8,120 bases of DNA from UBA8437 sp963578885 (GTDB lineage Bacteria > Planctomycetota > Planctomycetia > Planctomycetales > Planctomycetaceae). Shown one piece after another: positions 1 to 6,669 of this stretch (position 1 is its first letter; each line of letters opens with the position of its first letter). The notes under the pieces were generated by a model, which was not told where the DNA came from, made no database searches, and worked only from the letters and a program-made list of their open reading frames with translations. The position numbers were made by a program, and so were the translations under genes. The stretch spans positions 1-8,120 of the forward strand of contig CAUZEQ010000228.1 in NCBI GenBank assembly GCA_963578885.1. Direction: 5' to 3'.

Positions 1-1460
1 TGGTGCGTCGGATGACTCTGGACCTGGCGGGCCGGATTCCCACGGTGGGCGAGACGCGGGCGTTTGTCGATTCGAGTTCGCCTTCGAGGTGGACGGCGTT
101 GGCCGACCGGCTGCTGGGGAGCCCTGACTTTGCTTACCACCACCGCAACCAGCTGGATTTGCTGCTGCTGGCGACGAAGAAGAACGACGGCGAGTTCCGC
201 AAGTACCTGCTGCAGGCGGCTCGTGAGAACCGGACCTGGGACGTGCTGTTCCGTCAGATGATGATCGGCAGCGAAGCGAACGCGGCCGAGAAGCCCGCGT
301 TGGCGTTCCTGAAGGCTCGAGCCGGCAGTCTCGACGACCTGACCAACGACACCAGCGTGCTCTTCTTCGGAGTCAACGTCAGCTGTGCCAAGTGCCACGA
401 CCACCCGCTTGTCGACGACTGGAAGCAGGATCACTTCTACGGCATGGCGTCGTTCTTTACCCGCACCTACCTGACCAAGAAGAACACTCTGGCCGAGAAG
501 TACAGCGGTTTGATCAAGTTCAAGACGACCGAGGGCAAGGAGAAGCAGTCGCGGTTCATGTTTCTGACCGGTGCGGAGGTTTCCGAGCCGAAGCAGAAGA
601 AGACCCCCGAGCAGCGCAAGGCCGAGGATGCCGAGGTCAAGCGGCAGATCAAGGACCCCAAGGCCCCCGCCGCGAAGGTCCCCGGCTTCAGTCCTCGCGC
701 GAAGCTTGTCGAGGTCGCGCTGGGGGCCAAGGATCGCCAGTTCTTTTCTCGGGCCATCGTCAACCGGATCTGGTTGAGACTGATGGGTCGGGGCATTGTG
801 GAACCTCCCGACCAGATGCACTCGGCCAACAGCCCCTCGCACCCCGAACTGCTCGAGTGGCTCGCCCGCGACCTGGCCGAGAGCGGCTACGATCTGAAGC
901 GGCTGATCCGCGGCATCGTGCTCAGTGACGCCTACGCGATCTCGAGCCGGTTTGCCGGCGAGGGTGAAATGCCGGGTGCGGAGACCTTTGCGGTGGCGAG
1001 CGTGCGGGTGCTGACACCGCGGCAGTACTCTCTGTCGCTGCTGGTCGCTTTGGCGAATCCCGACCAGGCCTCCCAGCAGGTGCTTTCGGCCGAATGGGCC
1101 AAGCGGCGCGAGCAACTGGAGAACGAATCGAACGGGTTGGCCGGCCAGATCGAGCTGCCCGGCGTCAACTTCCAGGTCAGCGTCGACGAGGCCTTGCTGT
1201 TTTCCAACAACGACAAGATCCAGAACAGCCTGTTGAAGGATTCGACCGAGAGTCTGGTGGGAACGCTGAAATCGATCAGTGATCGCCGCCAGCTGATCGG
1301 TCGTGCGTTCGAGGCGATGCTGTCGCGGGCACCGGATGCGGACGAGGTTGCGGTGTTCGAGGCATTTTTGACGAAGAGAGAGAAGGCGGGGCGGGTGGCG
1401 GCGATCCAGCAGATGGTCTGGGCGTTGCTGACCAGTCCCGAGTTGCGATTCAACTACTGA
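1..1460 (+). CDS. DUF1549-DUF1553 (PSCyt2/PSD1) planctomycete protein, 5' partial
   Basis: The gene is cut by the left window edge. It reads in frame from base 3 to a TGA at 1458-1460 (485 visible codons), and the first visible residues (RRMTLDLAGRIPTVGE) already match the interior of DUF1549, so the signal peptide and any N-terminal cytochrome-like domain lie outside. Counting from base 3, DUF1549 covers about residues 1-155 and holds the family motif CAKCHDHP with C128, C131 and H132 in a CxxCH, heme-c-like arrangement, followed by W-x-x-D-x-F-YG-x-ASFF. A lysine-rich linker (about 196-228) separates it from DUF1553 (about 245-485), recognised by RAIVNRIW, NSPSHPELLEWLA, GYDLKRLIRGIVLSDAY and a typical C-terminal WALLTSPELRFNY. 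The family is mostly known from Planctomycetota; its biochemical role is not established, and heme binding is inferred from the motif only. The DUF1501 gene follows on the same strand, the usual pairing. Confidence 0.93.
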   Translation, partial: VRRMTLDLAGRIPTVGETRAFVDSSSPSRWTALADRLLGSPDFAYHHRNQLDLLLLATKKNDGEFRKYLLQAARENRTWDVLFRQMMIGSEANAAEKPALAFLKARAGSLDDLTNDTSVLFFGVNVSCAKCHDHPLVDDWKQDHFYGMASFFTRTYLTKKNTLAEKYSGLIKFKTTEGKEKQSRFMFLTGAEVSEPKQKKTPEQRKAEDAEVKRQIKDPKAPAAKVPGFSPRAKLVEVALGAKDRQFFSRAIVNRIWLRLMGRGIVEPPDQMHSANSPSHPELLEWLARDLAESGYDLKRLIRGIVLSDAYAISSRFAGEGEMPGAETFAVASVRVLTPRQYSLSLLVALANPDQASQQVLSAEWAKRREQLENESNGLAGQIELPGVNFQVSVDEALLFSNNDKIQNSLLKDSTESLVGTLKSISDRRQLIGRAFEAMLSRAPDADEVAVFEAFLTKREKAGRVAAIQQMVWALLTSPELRFNY

Positions 1461-1522
1461 TGACCGACGATACCCCCAAGCCCCGGTTTCTCCGGCACGT
1501 CCGCCGGTTCGATCGGCCCTGA
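1460..1522 (+). CDS. Possible 20-codon ORF bridging the DUF1549 and DUF1501 genes
   Basis: The ATG at 1460-1462 overlaps the TGA of the DUF1549-DUF1553 gene by one base (TGATG), and the 20-codon frame (starting MTDDTPKPRF, rich in Arg and Pro) ends at TGA 1520-1522. The last base of that stop is the first base of the AAGGAG Shine-Dalgarno of the DUF1501 gene. A ribosome that re-initiates at the overlap would therefore terminate right on the next ribosome binding site, a layout that could couple translation of the two genes. The peptide resembles nothing I know. It may be chance: the frame is short and has no binding site of its own beyond the preceding gene's end. Confidence 0.25.
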   Translation: MTDDTPKPRFLRHVRRFDRP

Positions 1523-1527
1523 AGGAG
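1522..1527 (+). promoter_or_regulatory. Ribosome binding site that decides the DUF1501 start
   Basis: AAGGAG lies 9 bases before the ATG at 1537 but only 3 bases before the in-frame TTG at 1531. The spacing supports ATG 1537 as the start, two codons inside the longest open frame. Confidence 0.7.
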
Positions 1528-1536
1528 TGGTTGGAA

Positions 1537-2850
1537 ATGACACGTCGAACGAGTGACTTCTCTGCTGCGTCCGAGCATGTATCTCGGCGAGGCTTCCTGG
1601 GTGCTGCGGCCGCGGGGGCTGCGGCGGCAGGATTCGCCGAGGACATGACGGTGCTCGACGTGCTAAAAAACCCGGTGATTGCCGCCGAGATCAAGAAACA
1701 GCAGAAGCACGTGATCCTGTTGTGGTTGGCCGGCGGTGCCAGCCAGCTGGAGACATGGGATCCGAAGCCGGGTCGGCCGACCGGCGGTCCGTTCCTGCCG
1801 ATTTCGACCAACGTTCCTGGTGTCGAGATCAGCGAGCTGCTGCCCAAGATGGCCGGGCGGATGCAGGACACCGCGATCATCCGCAGCCTGAGCACCGGAA
1901 TCGGTGACCATGGTGGCGGGGCGTCGCTGATGGAAACGGGTCGTCGCAAGGAGCAGGGTCTGCAGTACCCCGACCTGGGCGCGATCATCGCCAGGGAACT
2001 CGGCCGGGCCGACAGCCAGGTCCCCGACTACGTCAGCTTCTACACCTCGACGGAGGGCCGCCGCAAAGGGACCTCGGGTTTCCTCGGAGCACGCTTCGCT
2101 CCGATGTTCCTCTCCGACAGCATGATCCCGCCGAACATCCGTCGGCTGGAAGCCGTCAGTGATGTGGATCACAGGGAGCGTGCCGACCTGCGAGCGCTGC
2201 TGGCTCGCCGCTTCACCCAGGGCCGTCACAGTCGCAACAACGTGCTGGGATCGCACACCAGTGCCTACCAGCGGGTCCGCGGCATCATGGCCAGCGAGAA
2301 GCTGTTCAGCATCGACGACGAGCCGACCGCGGTGCGAGACAAGTACGGCCCGACCCAGTTCGCTCAGCAGTGCCTGATCGCCAGGCGGATGGTCGAGGCG
2401 GGTGTTCCCTTCGTCAAGGTGGCCCGCGCGTGGTGGGACAGCCACGGCCAGAACTTTGAAACGCACCAGGAGCTGTGTGCCGACCTCGACCACTCGATGT
2501 CCACACTGCTCGATGACCTCGAGGAACGCGGCCTGCTGAAGAACACGCTGGTGATCACCCTGGCCGAGTTCGGTCGCACACCCAAGATCAACGCCAGCCT
2601 GGGCCGCGATCACTTCGCCAACGCCTGGAGCACCAGCCTCTCGGGCTGTGGCATCAAGGGCGGATCGGTCTACGGCAAGACCGACGCCGATGGGCAGACC
2701 GTGGCCGAGGGCAAGATCGGGGCCGGGCAACTGTTCGCCACGATCTTCAAGGCGCTGGGAATCGATCACGAGAAGGAGTACTTCATCGGGGCCCGCCCGC
2801 TGCCGATCTCCGACTTCGGGGCGCAACCGATCGACGCAGTCCTCGCCTGA
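1537..2850 (+). CDS. DUF1501 family protein, Tat-exported
   Basis: A complete 437-residue protein of the DUF1501 family, which has an alkaline-phosphatase/sulfatase-like fold and is very abundant in Planctomycetota; its substrate is unknown. The N-terminus has a twin-arginine motif SRRGFLG (R17-R18) followed by an alanine-rich hydrophobic stretch, as expected for export of a folded, possibly metal-containing protein. Family motifs appear in order: LLWLAGGASQLETWDPKPG near the start of the mature domain, RSLSTGIGDHGGGASLMETGR, WWDSHGQNFETH, LLDDLEERGLLKNTLVITLAEFGRTP (split as LEERGLLKNTLV and AEFGRTP), and GRDHFANAW with GIKGGSVYG and TDADG near the end. The Asp, His and Glu residues in these motifs are the likely metal or catalytic ligands by family analogy. 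The length is normal and the C-terminus (GARPLPISDFGAQPI) looks complete. It sits between the DUF1549-DUF1553 gene and the WD40 gene and is probably cotranscribed with both. Confidence 0.95.
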   Translation: MTRRTSDFSAASEHVSRRGFLGAAAAGAAAAGFAEDMTVLDVLKNPVIAAEIKKQQKHVILLWLAGGASQLETWDPKPGRPTGGPFLPISTNVPGVEISELLPKMAGRMQDTAIIRSLSTGIGDHGGGASLMETGRRKEQGLQYPDLGAIIARELGRADSQVPDYVSFYTSTEGRRKGTSGFLGARFAPMFLSDSMIPPNIRRLEAVSDVDHRERADLRALLARRFTQGRHSRNNVLGSHTSAYQRVRGIMASEKLFSIDDEPTAVRDKYGPTQFAQQCLIARRMVEAGVPFVKVARAWWDSHGQNFETHQELCADLDHSMSTLLDDLEERGLLKNTLVITLAEFGRTPKINASLGRDHFANAWSTSLSGCGIKGGSVYGKTDADGQTVAEGKIGAGQLFATIFKALGIDHEKEYFIGARPLPISDFGAQPIDAVLA

Positions 2851-2880
2851 TCCGATCCCCGGCCCTCGACTCACGACACT

Positions 2881-2922
2881 CACCACCACCATCACCACCA
2901 TCACCATCATCACCATCACCAT
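2881..2922 (+). repeat. (CAC/CAT)14 trinucleotide tract
   Basis: Fourteen consecutive CAY triplets lie in the 91-base gap between the DUF1501 stop and the WD40 start. They begin 30 bases after the TGA and are in the same frame, so readthrough would add ten residues and then 14 histidines. In the frame of the WD40 gene the tract reads as Thr/Ile. The mixed use of CAC and CAT (not a pure repeat) could reflect an old slippage tract or selection on the histidines; the sequence alone does not decide. No other gene-like signal is seen in the gap, and a clear Shine-Dalgarno before the WD40 ATG is missing. Confidence 0.9.
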
Positions 2923-2941
2923 CAACCGAAAGCCACTCGAC

Positions 2942-4015
2942 ATGGCCGCCGACCCCAAGCAGCTGAAGCTCGCCAAGAACGTCGGATCCCAGGGCATTGC
3001 CTTTGGGCTGGACCGGGTGCCCGAATCCGACCGCATCTTCTATGGCAGTTCGGACTTCAAGGTGTACGAGTACGACTTCGCCGCCAAGAAGCCCGTGTCG
3101 ACGGTGTTCGCCGGTGAGGGTCACCAGAGTTACGTGACGACGGTCGCCCTGGCGGGCAAGACGGTCGTCAGCGGCAGTTACGATCGCCGATTGGTGTGGT
3201 GGGACTCCGAGACCCGCAAGCAGGTCCGGGTCACCAAGGACGCTCACAAGAAACGGATCCGTCGCGTGGCCGCCAGCCCCGACGGCAAGCTCCTCGTCAG
3301 CGTCTCGGACGACATGGACGTCAAGGTCTGGGACGTGGCCAGCGGCGAGTTGAAGGCGACACTCAAAGAGCACAAGCCGATGACTCCGCAGAACTACCCC
3401 TCGATGCTCTATGCCGTGACGTTTTCTCGGGACGGCAAGTGGTTGGCGACCGCCGACAAGGTGGGGCACATCGTGGTATGGGAAGTGGCCACGGGCAAGA
3501 AACTCAAGACGCTCGAGTCGCCCGTGATGTACACCTGGGACCCTAAGCAGCGACGGCACTCGATCGGCGGCATCCGCAGCATCGCCTTCAGCCACGACGG
3601 CAAGCTGCTGGCCGTGGGCGGCATCGGCAAGATCGGGAACATCGACCACCTGGGTGGCCCGTCACGGATCGAGGTCTTCGAATGGCAGGCGGGCAAGAAG
3701 CTGCACCAGCTCGAGGACGCCAAGTACAAGGGCCTGGTCGAGCAGATCGCGTTTTCTCCGGATGGCGCGTGGTTCATCGTTGCCGGAGGTGACCACAACG
3801 GCTTCATCTCGATCTACGAGACCAAGAGCGGGAAGCTGATCAAGCAGGAGAAGGCTCCGATGCACGTGCACCAGTTCGTGGTCAACGAACCGCACGACAC
3901 GGTCTACGCCGTGGGTCATCACCGGCTGGCGACCTGGGAACTGAAGGCTCCGGCTGCCAAGAAGCCCGAGCCCAAGAAGGACGAGGCGAAGAAGGACGGC
4001 GACAAGAAGAAGTAG
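2942..4015 (+). CDS. WD40-repeat (beta-propeller) protein
   Basis: A 357-residue WD40 protein. Blade signatures include GSYDRRLVWWD (78-88), SPDGKLLVSVSDD with VKVWD (112-131), SRDGKWLATADKVGHIVVWE (162-181, ends with the GH-VW pattern), SHDGKLLAVGG with IEVFEW (217-248), SPDGAWFIVAGGDHNG with ISIYE (272-293) and a last degenerate blade ending LATWEL (329-334), consistent with one propeller of about seven blades. The tail (335-357) is Ala/Pro/Lys-rich and ends KKK. There is no signal peptide or membrane segment, so it is probably cytoplasmic, unlike its exported neighbours. The frame is open far upstream into the DUF1501 gene, but ATG 2942 is the first ATG after that gene ends and the protein starts sensibly there (MAADPKQLKLAKNV). 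The function is probably protein scaffolding; WD40 genes often sit next to DUF1549/DUF1501 genes in planctomycetes, the partner being unknown. Confidence 0.9.
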   Translation: MAADPKQLKLAKNVGSQGIAFGLDRVPESDRIFYGSSDFKVYEYDFAAKKPVSTVFAGEGHQSYVTTVALAGKTVVSGSYDRRLVWWDSETRKQVRVTKDAHKKRIRRVAASPDGKLLVSVSDDMDVKVWDVASGELKATLKEHKPMTPQNYPSMLYAVTFSRDGKWLATADKVGHIVVWEVATGKKLKTLESPVMYTWDPKQRRHSIGGIRSIAFSHDGKLLAVGGIGKIGNIDHLGGPSRIEVFEWQAGKKLHQLEDAKYKGLVEQIAFSPDGAWFIVAGGDHNGFISIYETKSGKLIKQEKAPMHVHQFVVNEPHDTVYAVGHHRLATWELKAPAAKKPEPKKDEAKKDGDKKK

Positions 4016-4022
4016 TCGCCGT
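3996..4022. terminator. Perfect 8-bp hairpin at the convergent gene ends
   Basis: ACGGCGAC (3996-4003) and GTCGCCGT (4015-4022) are exact inverted copies with an 11-base loop. The WD40 stop codon TAG (4013-4015) sits at the loop-stem junction, and the convergent oxidoreductase stops 13 bases away at 4035. A shared bidirectional terminator or 3'-end stabilising stem is plausible. There is no T-run on either side, so it is not a textbook intrinsic terminator. Confidence 0.45.
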
Positions 4023-4034
4023 ACCCCTCTCAGG

Positions 4035-5036
4035 TCACGACAGCGTCACGACCTCGCCACTTCGCGCCGATTCTTCTGCCGCCAGGCAGGCGACGACCGC
4101 GGCCATCGATTCTTCGGGGGTGATGATTTCCGGTTGCCGACCCTCGCGCACGCAGTCGGCAAAGTAGGCCAGTTCCTCAACCAGCGCACCGTGCAGCCGG
4201 CCGAAGTGAGTGGGCCAGTAGGTGGTATCGGGCAACCTGTAGCCGTCGGCGTCGACGATCGAGAAGTTGGGGTGAGTCTCCTGGACGTGGATCGATCCTT
4301 CGGTCCCGATGATCTCGAGCCGTTCGTCGATCTGGAACGGTGTCTGGTCGGGCAGGCACCAGACGTTTTCGAGCACGCCGATGGCCCCGGAGTCGAAGCG
4401 GAACATGGTCCAGCCGAGGTCTGCGTGGGTCTTGTTGCGCCACGAGAGTGACTGGGCGTAGGCCGAGACGATTCGATCGCCGGAGTACCACAGCATCAGA
4501 TCGGTGTCGTGGACACCGTCGCCGATGATCGGTCCGATCTTCTCGAGTATGTCGATGGTGACCGCTGCGGGGATGTTCCGGCGGGCGTACATCGAGAGGA
4601 TGCGTCCGATCTTACCCTCGTCGATCTCCTGTTTCGCCGCGGCGTAGCGGGGGTTGAAGCGGCAGATGTGTCCGACCATGAAGGCGCGGTCGCTGGCGGC
4701 CGCGGCGTCGACGATGGCCTGGCAGTCGGTGGCGGTCGAGGCCATCGGTTTTTCCAGGAAGACGTGTTTTCCGGCCGCCAGGGCCGCCAGGGCGGGCTCG
4801 GTGTGCTGGTCCCACATCGTGACGATGCTCACCGCGTCGATCTCGGGGTCGGCCAGCAGCTGGTTGTAGTCGGTGCAGGCAACCGGCACGTCGAAGCTGT
4901 TGGCGACTTCCGCCAGCCGTGATTCGGTCCGAGTGCACACGGCGGCCAGTTCGACCTGGGGGATCGCCGCCAGTGCCTCGCAGTGCTTGACGCCGAACCA
5001 GCCCAGGCCGATCACGCCCATCTTCACACGGTTCAT
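4035..5036 (-). CDS. Gfo/Idh/MocA family NAD(P)-dependent oxidoreductase
   Basis: A complete 333-residue protein of the Gfo/Idh/MocA family, which oxidises or reduces sugars, inositols and related alcohols with NAD(P). The Rossmann fold starts at once with VIGLGWFG (GxGxxG, G10-G15), so the protein is cytoplasmic, with no signal peptide. The family motif EKPMA is at 95-99, with K96 the expected catalytic lysine. The C-terminal domain begins near residue 125 and contains GDGVHDTDLMLWY (172-184), with H176 the expected catalytic histidine. The residue four before that histidine, usually Asp, is Gly172, while Asp173 is at minus three. The start at 5036 is supported by AGGAAG 8 bases upstream. 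It follows the BNR gene by 54 bases on the same strand, suggesting shared transcription and a joint role in carbohydrate catabolism. The substrate cannot be read from the sequence. Confidence 0.93.
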   Translation of the reverse strand: MNRVKMGVIGLGWFGVKHCEALAAIPQVELAAVCTRTESRLAEVANSFDVPVACTDYNQLLADPEIDAVSIVTMWDQHTEPALAALAAGKHVFLEKPMASTATDCQAIVDAAAASDRAFMVGHICRFNPRYAAAKQEIDEGKIGRILSMYARRNIPAAVTIDILEKIGPIIGDGVHDTDLMLWYSGDRIVSAYAQSLSWRNKTHADLGWTMFRFDSGAIGVLENVWCLPDQTPFQIDERLEIIGTEGSIHVQETHPNFSIVDADGYRLPDTTYWPTHFGRLHGALVEELAYFADCVREGRQPEIITPEESMAAVVACLAAEESARSGEVVTLS

Positions 5037-5051
5037 CTGTACGTCTTCCTG

Positions 5052-5066
5052 TCTGGTCGCACCAGA
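5052..5066. other. Small hairpin between the BNR and oxidoreductase genes
   Basis: TCTGGT-CGC-ACCAGA forms a perfect 6-bp stem with a 3-base loop. It lies in the 54-base gap, just upstream of the oxidoreductase Shine-Dalgarno (AGGAAG, complement of 5045-5050). It could be an RNA-processing or attenuation stem that sets the expression ratio of the two genes; it has no T-run, so full termination is unlikely. The short length makes chance possible. Confidence 0.35.
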
Positions 5067-5090
5067 ATGAGGTCGCCGGGACCGCGGAGC

Positions 5091-6251
5091 CTAACCCCTC
5101 AGCCGCCAGCGTGCCTGCCTGAGCACCGCCAGCGACGAGCCCTTCATCTTCTCGTACCAGGCAGTGACCAAGTGACCGTTGTCGAGCTGAACGGTCGAGG
5201 GGTACCCGAGGTCGCCTCCGATTCCGTCCTCGGAGAGCCCGATCGGTTCCGACCAGGTGGCTCCGGCGTCGTCGCTGATTCGCACCTGGTTTCCAAACGG
5301 CTTGCGGCGATGTCCGTAGCTCATCAGCAGTCGGCCGTCGGCGAGTTTCAGCAGGTGCGACGGGAGGCCCCAGACTCCGATTTCGTGAGGCGTGCTCCAG
5401 GTTCGGCCCCCGTCGGCCGATTCACTCTGCAGGGTCTCTCCGGCGTGACGCGGGTTGTGGTTGCGGATGTGAGCGATCAGTTTTCCCGGTGCGGCTTCGA
5501 CGGCGTGCAATTCGTGGTACTGGCGGTGGTCGTCGCCGGGGCGCGAGGGGATGGTGCCGGACCACTTCCAGCTGACCCCGTCGTCGACCGAGAGCGCGGC
5601 ACCGATGCGGTTGGTTCCGTGGTAGAGTTCCTTGCCGGCGTACAGCAGGCAGCCGTCGGAAAGAGCAATCGGCCCGTGTGGGCTGTTGACTCCGCAGCGA
5701 GACGGAGCCGACCAGCTCTGGCCGCCATCGGACGAGCGGATGATCCACTCGCCGAGCATCTTCTTCCGAGTCGCCTCGGGCACCCGATCACGAGCGGCAC
5801 TCCAGCGAGCGACCTGTTGCTTGTCGGCCCTGGCGAAGTACCTGGGCTGCTCGAAGGCCAGCGAGGTGAATGTGGTGACCAGCAGCGAGCCCGTGGGCGT
5901 TTCGAGCACCCCGGCGTCCCGGTCGTCGATGGCGGTATCGATCAGCGTCTGAGGCCAACTCCAGCTGCGGCCTCCGTCGTCACTCCGCATCAGCTCGACC
6001 CGCCCGAACGGGCAGACGTGTGATTCTCGTCCGCCCGAGCAGACCAGCAGCAGCTGGCCGTTCTTGCGGCGGGCCAGCGTGGGCCAACCGTGGTAGCGGT
6101 GGGCCAGGTGGCTGATGACGCGGGTCTGGCTGATATCGAACCCGGGCGGCTTCCGACGGCGGTCGGCGGCAAAAAGCGATGGGCCCAGGCCGCTGGCCAG
6201 CACCATGGTCGAAGCAGACAGGAAGTCACGTCGCGTGCGGTCAGTCTTCAT
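5091..6251 (-). CDS. Tat-exported BNR/Asp-box protein, sialidase-like fold
   Basis: A 386-residue protein with a six-bladed sialidase-type propeller, seen from five Asp boxes (S-x-D-x-G-x-[S/T]-W) at 90-97, 173-180, 221-228, 278-285 and 326-333. The N-terminus MKTDRTRRDFLSAS carries a twin-arginine motif (R7-R8), a hydrophobic stretch and a likely cleavage site near LFA-AD (28-29), so the protein is exported, probably to the periplasm. The longer open frame up to 6362 adds 37 residues with no signal character, so the ATG at 6251 before the Tat motif is preferred. No clear Shine-Dalgarno precedes it; it overlaps the toxin gene by 11 bases, which suggests translational coupling. Related proteins are usually annotated as sialidases or exo-alpha-sialidases. 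However, the Arg-Ile-Pro motif of true sialidases is replaced by HGWPTL (54-59), so sialic acid may not be the substrate. The oxidoreductase gene follows. Confidence 0.88.
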   Translation of the reverse strand: MKTDRTRRDFLSASTMVLASGLGPSLFAADRRRKPPGFDISQTRVISHLAHRYHGWPTLARRKNGQLLLVCSGGRESHVCPFGRVELMRSDDGGRSWSWPQTLIDTAIDDRDAGVLETPTGSLLVTTFTSLAFEQPRYFARADKQQVARWSAARDRVPEATRKKMLGEWIIRSSDGGQSWSAPSRCGVNSPHGPIALSDGCLLYAGKELYHGTNRIGAALSVDDGVSWKWSGTIPSRPGDDHRQYHELHAVEAAPGKLIAHIRNHNPRHAGETLQSESADGGRTWSTPHEIGVWGLPSHLLKLADGRLLMSYGHRRKPFGNQVRISDDAGATWSEPIGLSEDGIGGDLGYPSTVQLDNGHLVTAWYEKMKGSSLAVLRQARWRLRG

Positions 6252-6669
6252 GAGCGATCTCGTGGGTGTCGATGCCGGCCCGCTTGGCGGCAGAGTGAAG
6301 GCCGGAATCCAGCGTACACAGGGGCGCCTCGATTCGCATGGCCAACTCGAGATACGTGGCATCGTAGGCCGTCAGCTCATAGGCCAGGGCCAGGGGGAGC
6401 ACGTCGGTGAGGCTGGAGGATACGGCGCGATCGTCGATCTCCAGCGGCAGCGTTTCAAGAAACAACAGGGTCGCGGCGAGGTCGTCGTCGTCGATGCGGC
6501 CGCGGCGATGGGCACTGGCCAGCGCGTTGGCGGTTTCCAGGGTCCACAGTGCGGGCACGTGCAGGGAAATGCCGTCGAGAGACTCGAGGAGCGTTATCGA
6601 GGAATCCGTCGTCTCGTCCTGAAAACACCAACTCATGGTGATCGAACAATCCAGGACGATCCGCTGCAT
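6241..6669 (-). CDS. vapC: PIN-domain toxin, VapC-like ribonuclease
   Basis: A 142-residue PIN-domain protein, the usual VapC size. The four acidic residues that bind the metal for RNA cleavage are visible: D7 in IVLDCSIT, E45 in LWTLETANAL, D103 in LTAYDATYLELA, and D121 in LCTLDSGL. It is cytoplasmic. The start is placed at ATG 6669, which overlaps the antitoxin stop by one base (TGATG), has GAGGGG 8 bases upstream, and puts the first Asp at the family's usual position; a longer frame from 6693 would overlap the antitoxin by 25 bases. The 3' end overlaps the start of the BNR gene by 11 bases, an unusual arrangement for a toxin. All key residues are present, so it is likely active when free of the antitoxin. 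The RNA target is unknown. Confidence 0.93.
   Translation of the reverse strand: MQRIVLDCSITMSWCFQDETTDSSITLLESLDGISLHVPALWTLETANALASAHRRGRIDDDDLAATLLFLETLPLEIDDRAVSSSLTDVLPLALAYELTAYDATYLELAMRIEAPLCTLDSGLHSAAKRAGIDTHEIAHED

Noticed and set aside
2881..2922. Vector-derived His tag or assembly artefact
   Set aside because: The codons are mixed, the tract has 14 triplets, it comes after a natural stop, and both flanks are ordinary planctomycete sequence.
1663..3036. 457-codon open frame on the - strand
   Set aside because: It lies antisense to the DUF1501 gene, whose motifs are unmistakable. Its protein has low-complexity stretches (the CAY tract reads as Met/Val) and resembles no family; long antisense frames are common in GC-rich genes.
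2783..3649. 288-codon open frame on the - strand opposite the WD40 gene
   Set aside because: It is a shadow of the WD40 coding sequence, with Asp/Gly/Val-rich composition typical of such shadows.
4034..4052. Direct repeat GTCACGAC-AGC-GTCACGAC
   Set aside because: It mostly encodes the last residues of the oxidoreductase (VVTLS) and is too short to call a regulatory or attachment site.
4983..6023. 346-codon open frame on the + strand
   Set aside because: It is antisense to the BNR gene and the oxidoreductase start, with no recognisable motif or ribosome binding site.
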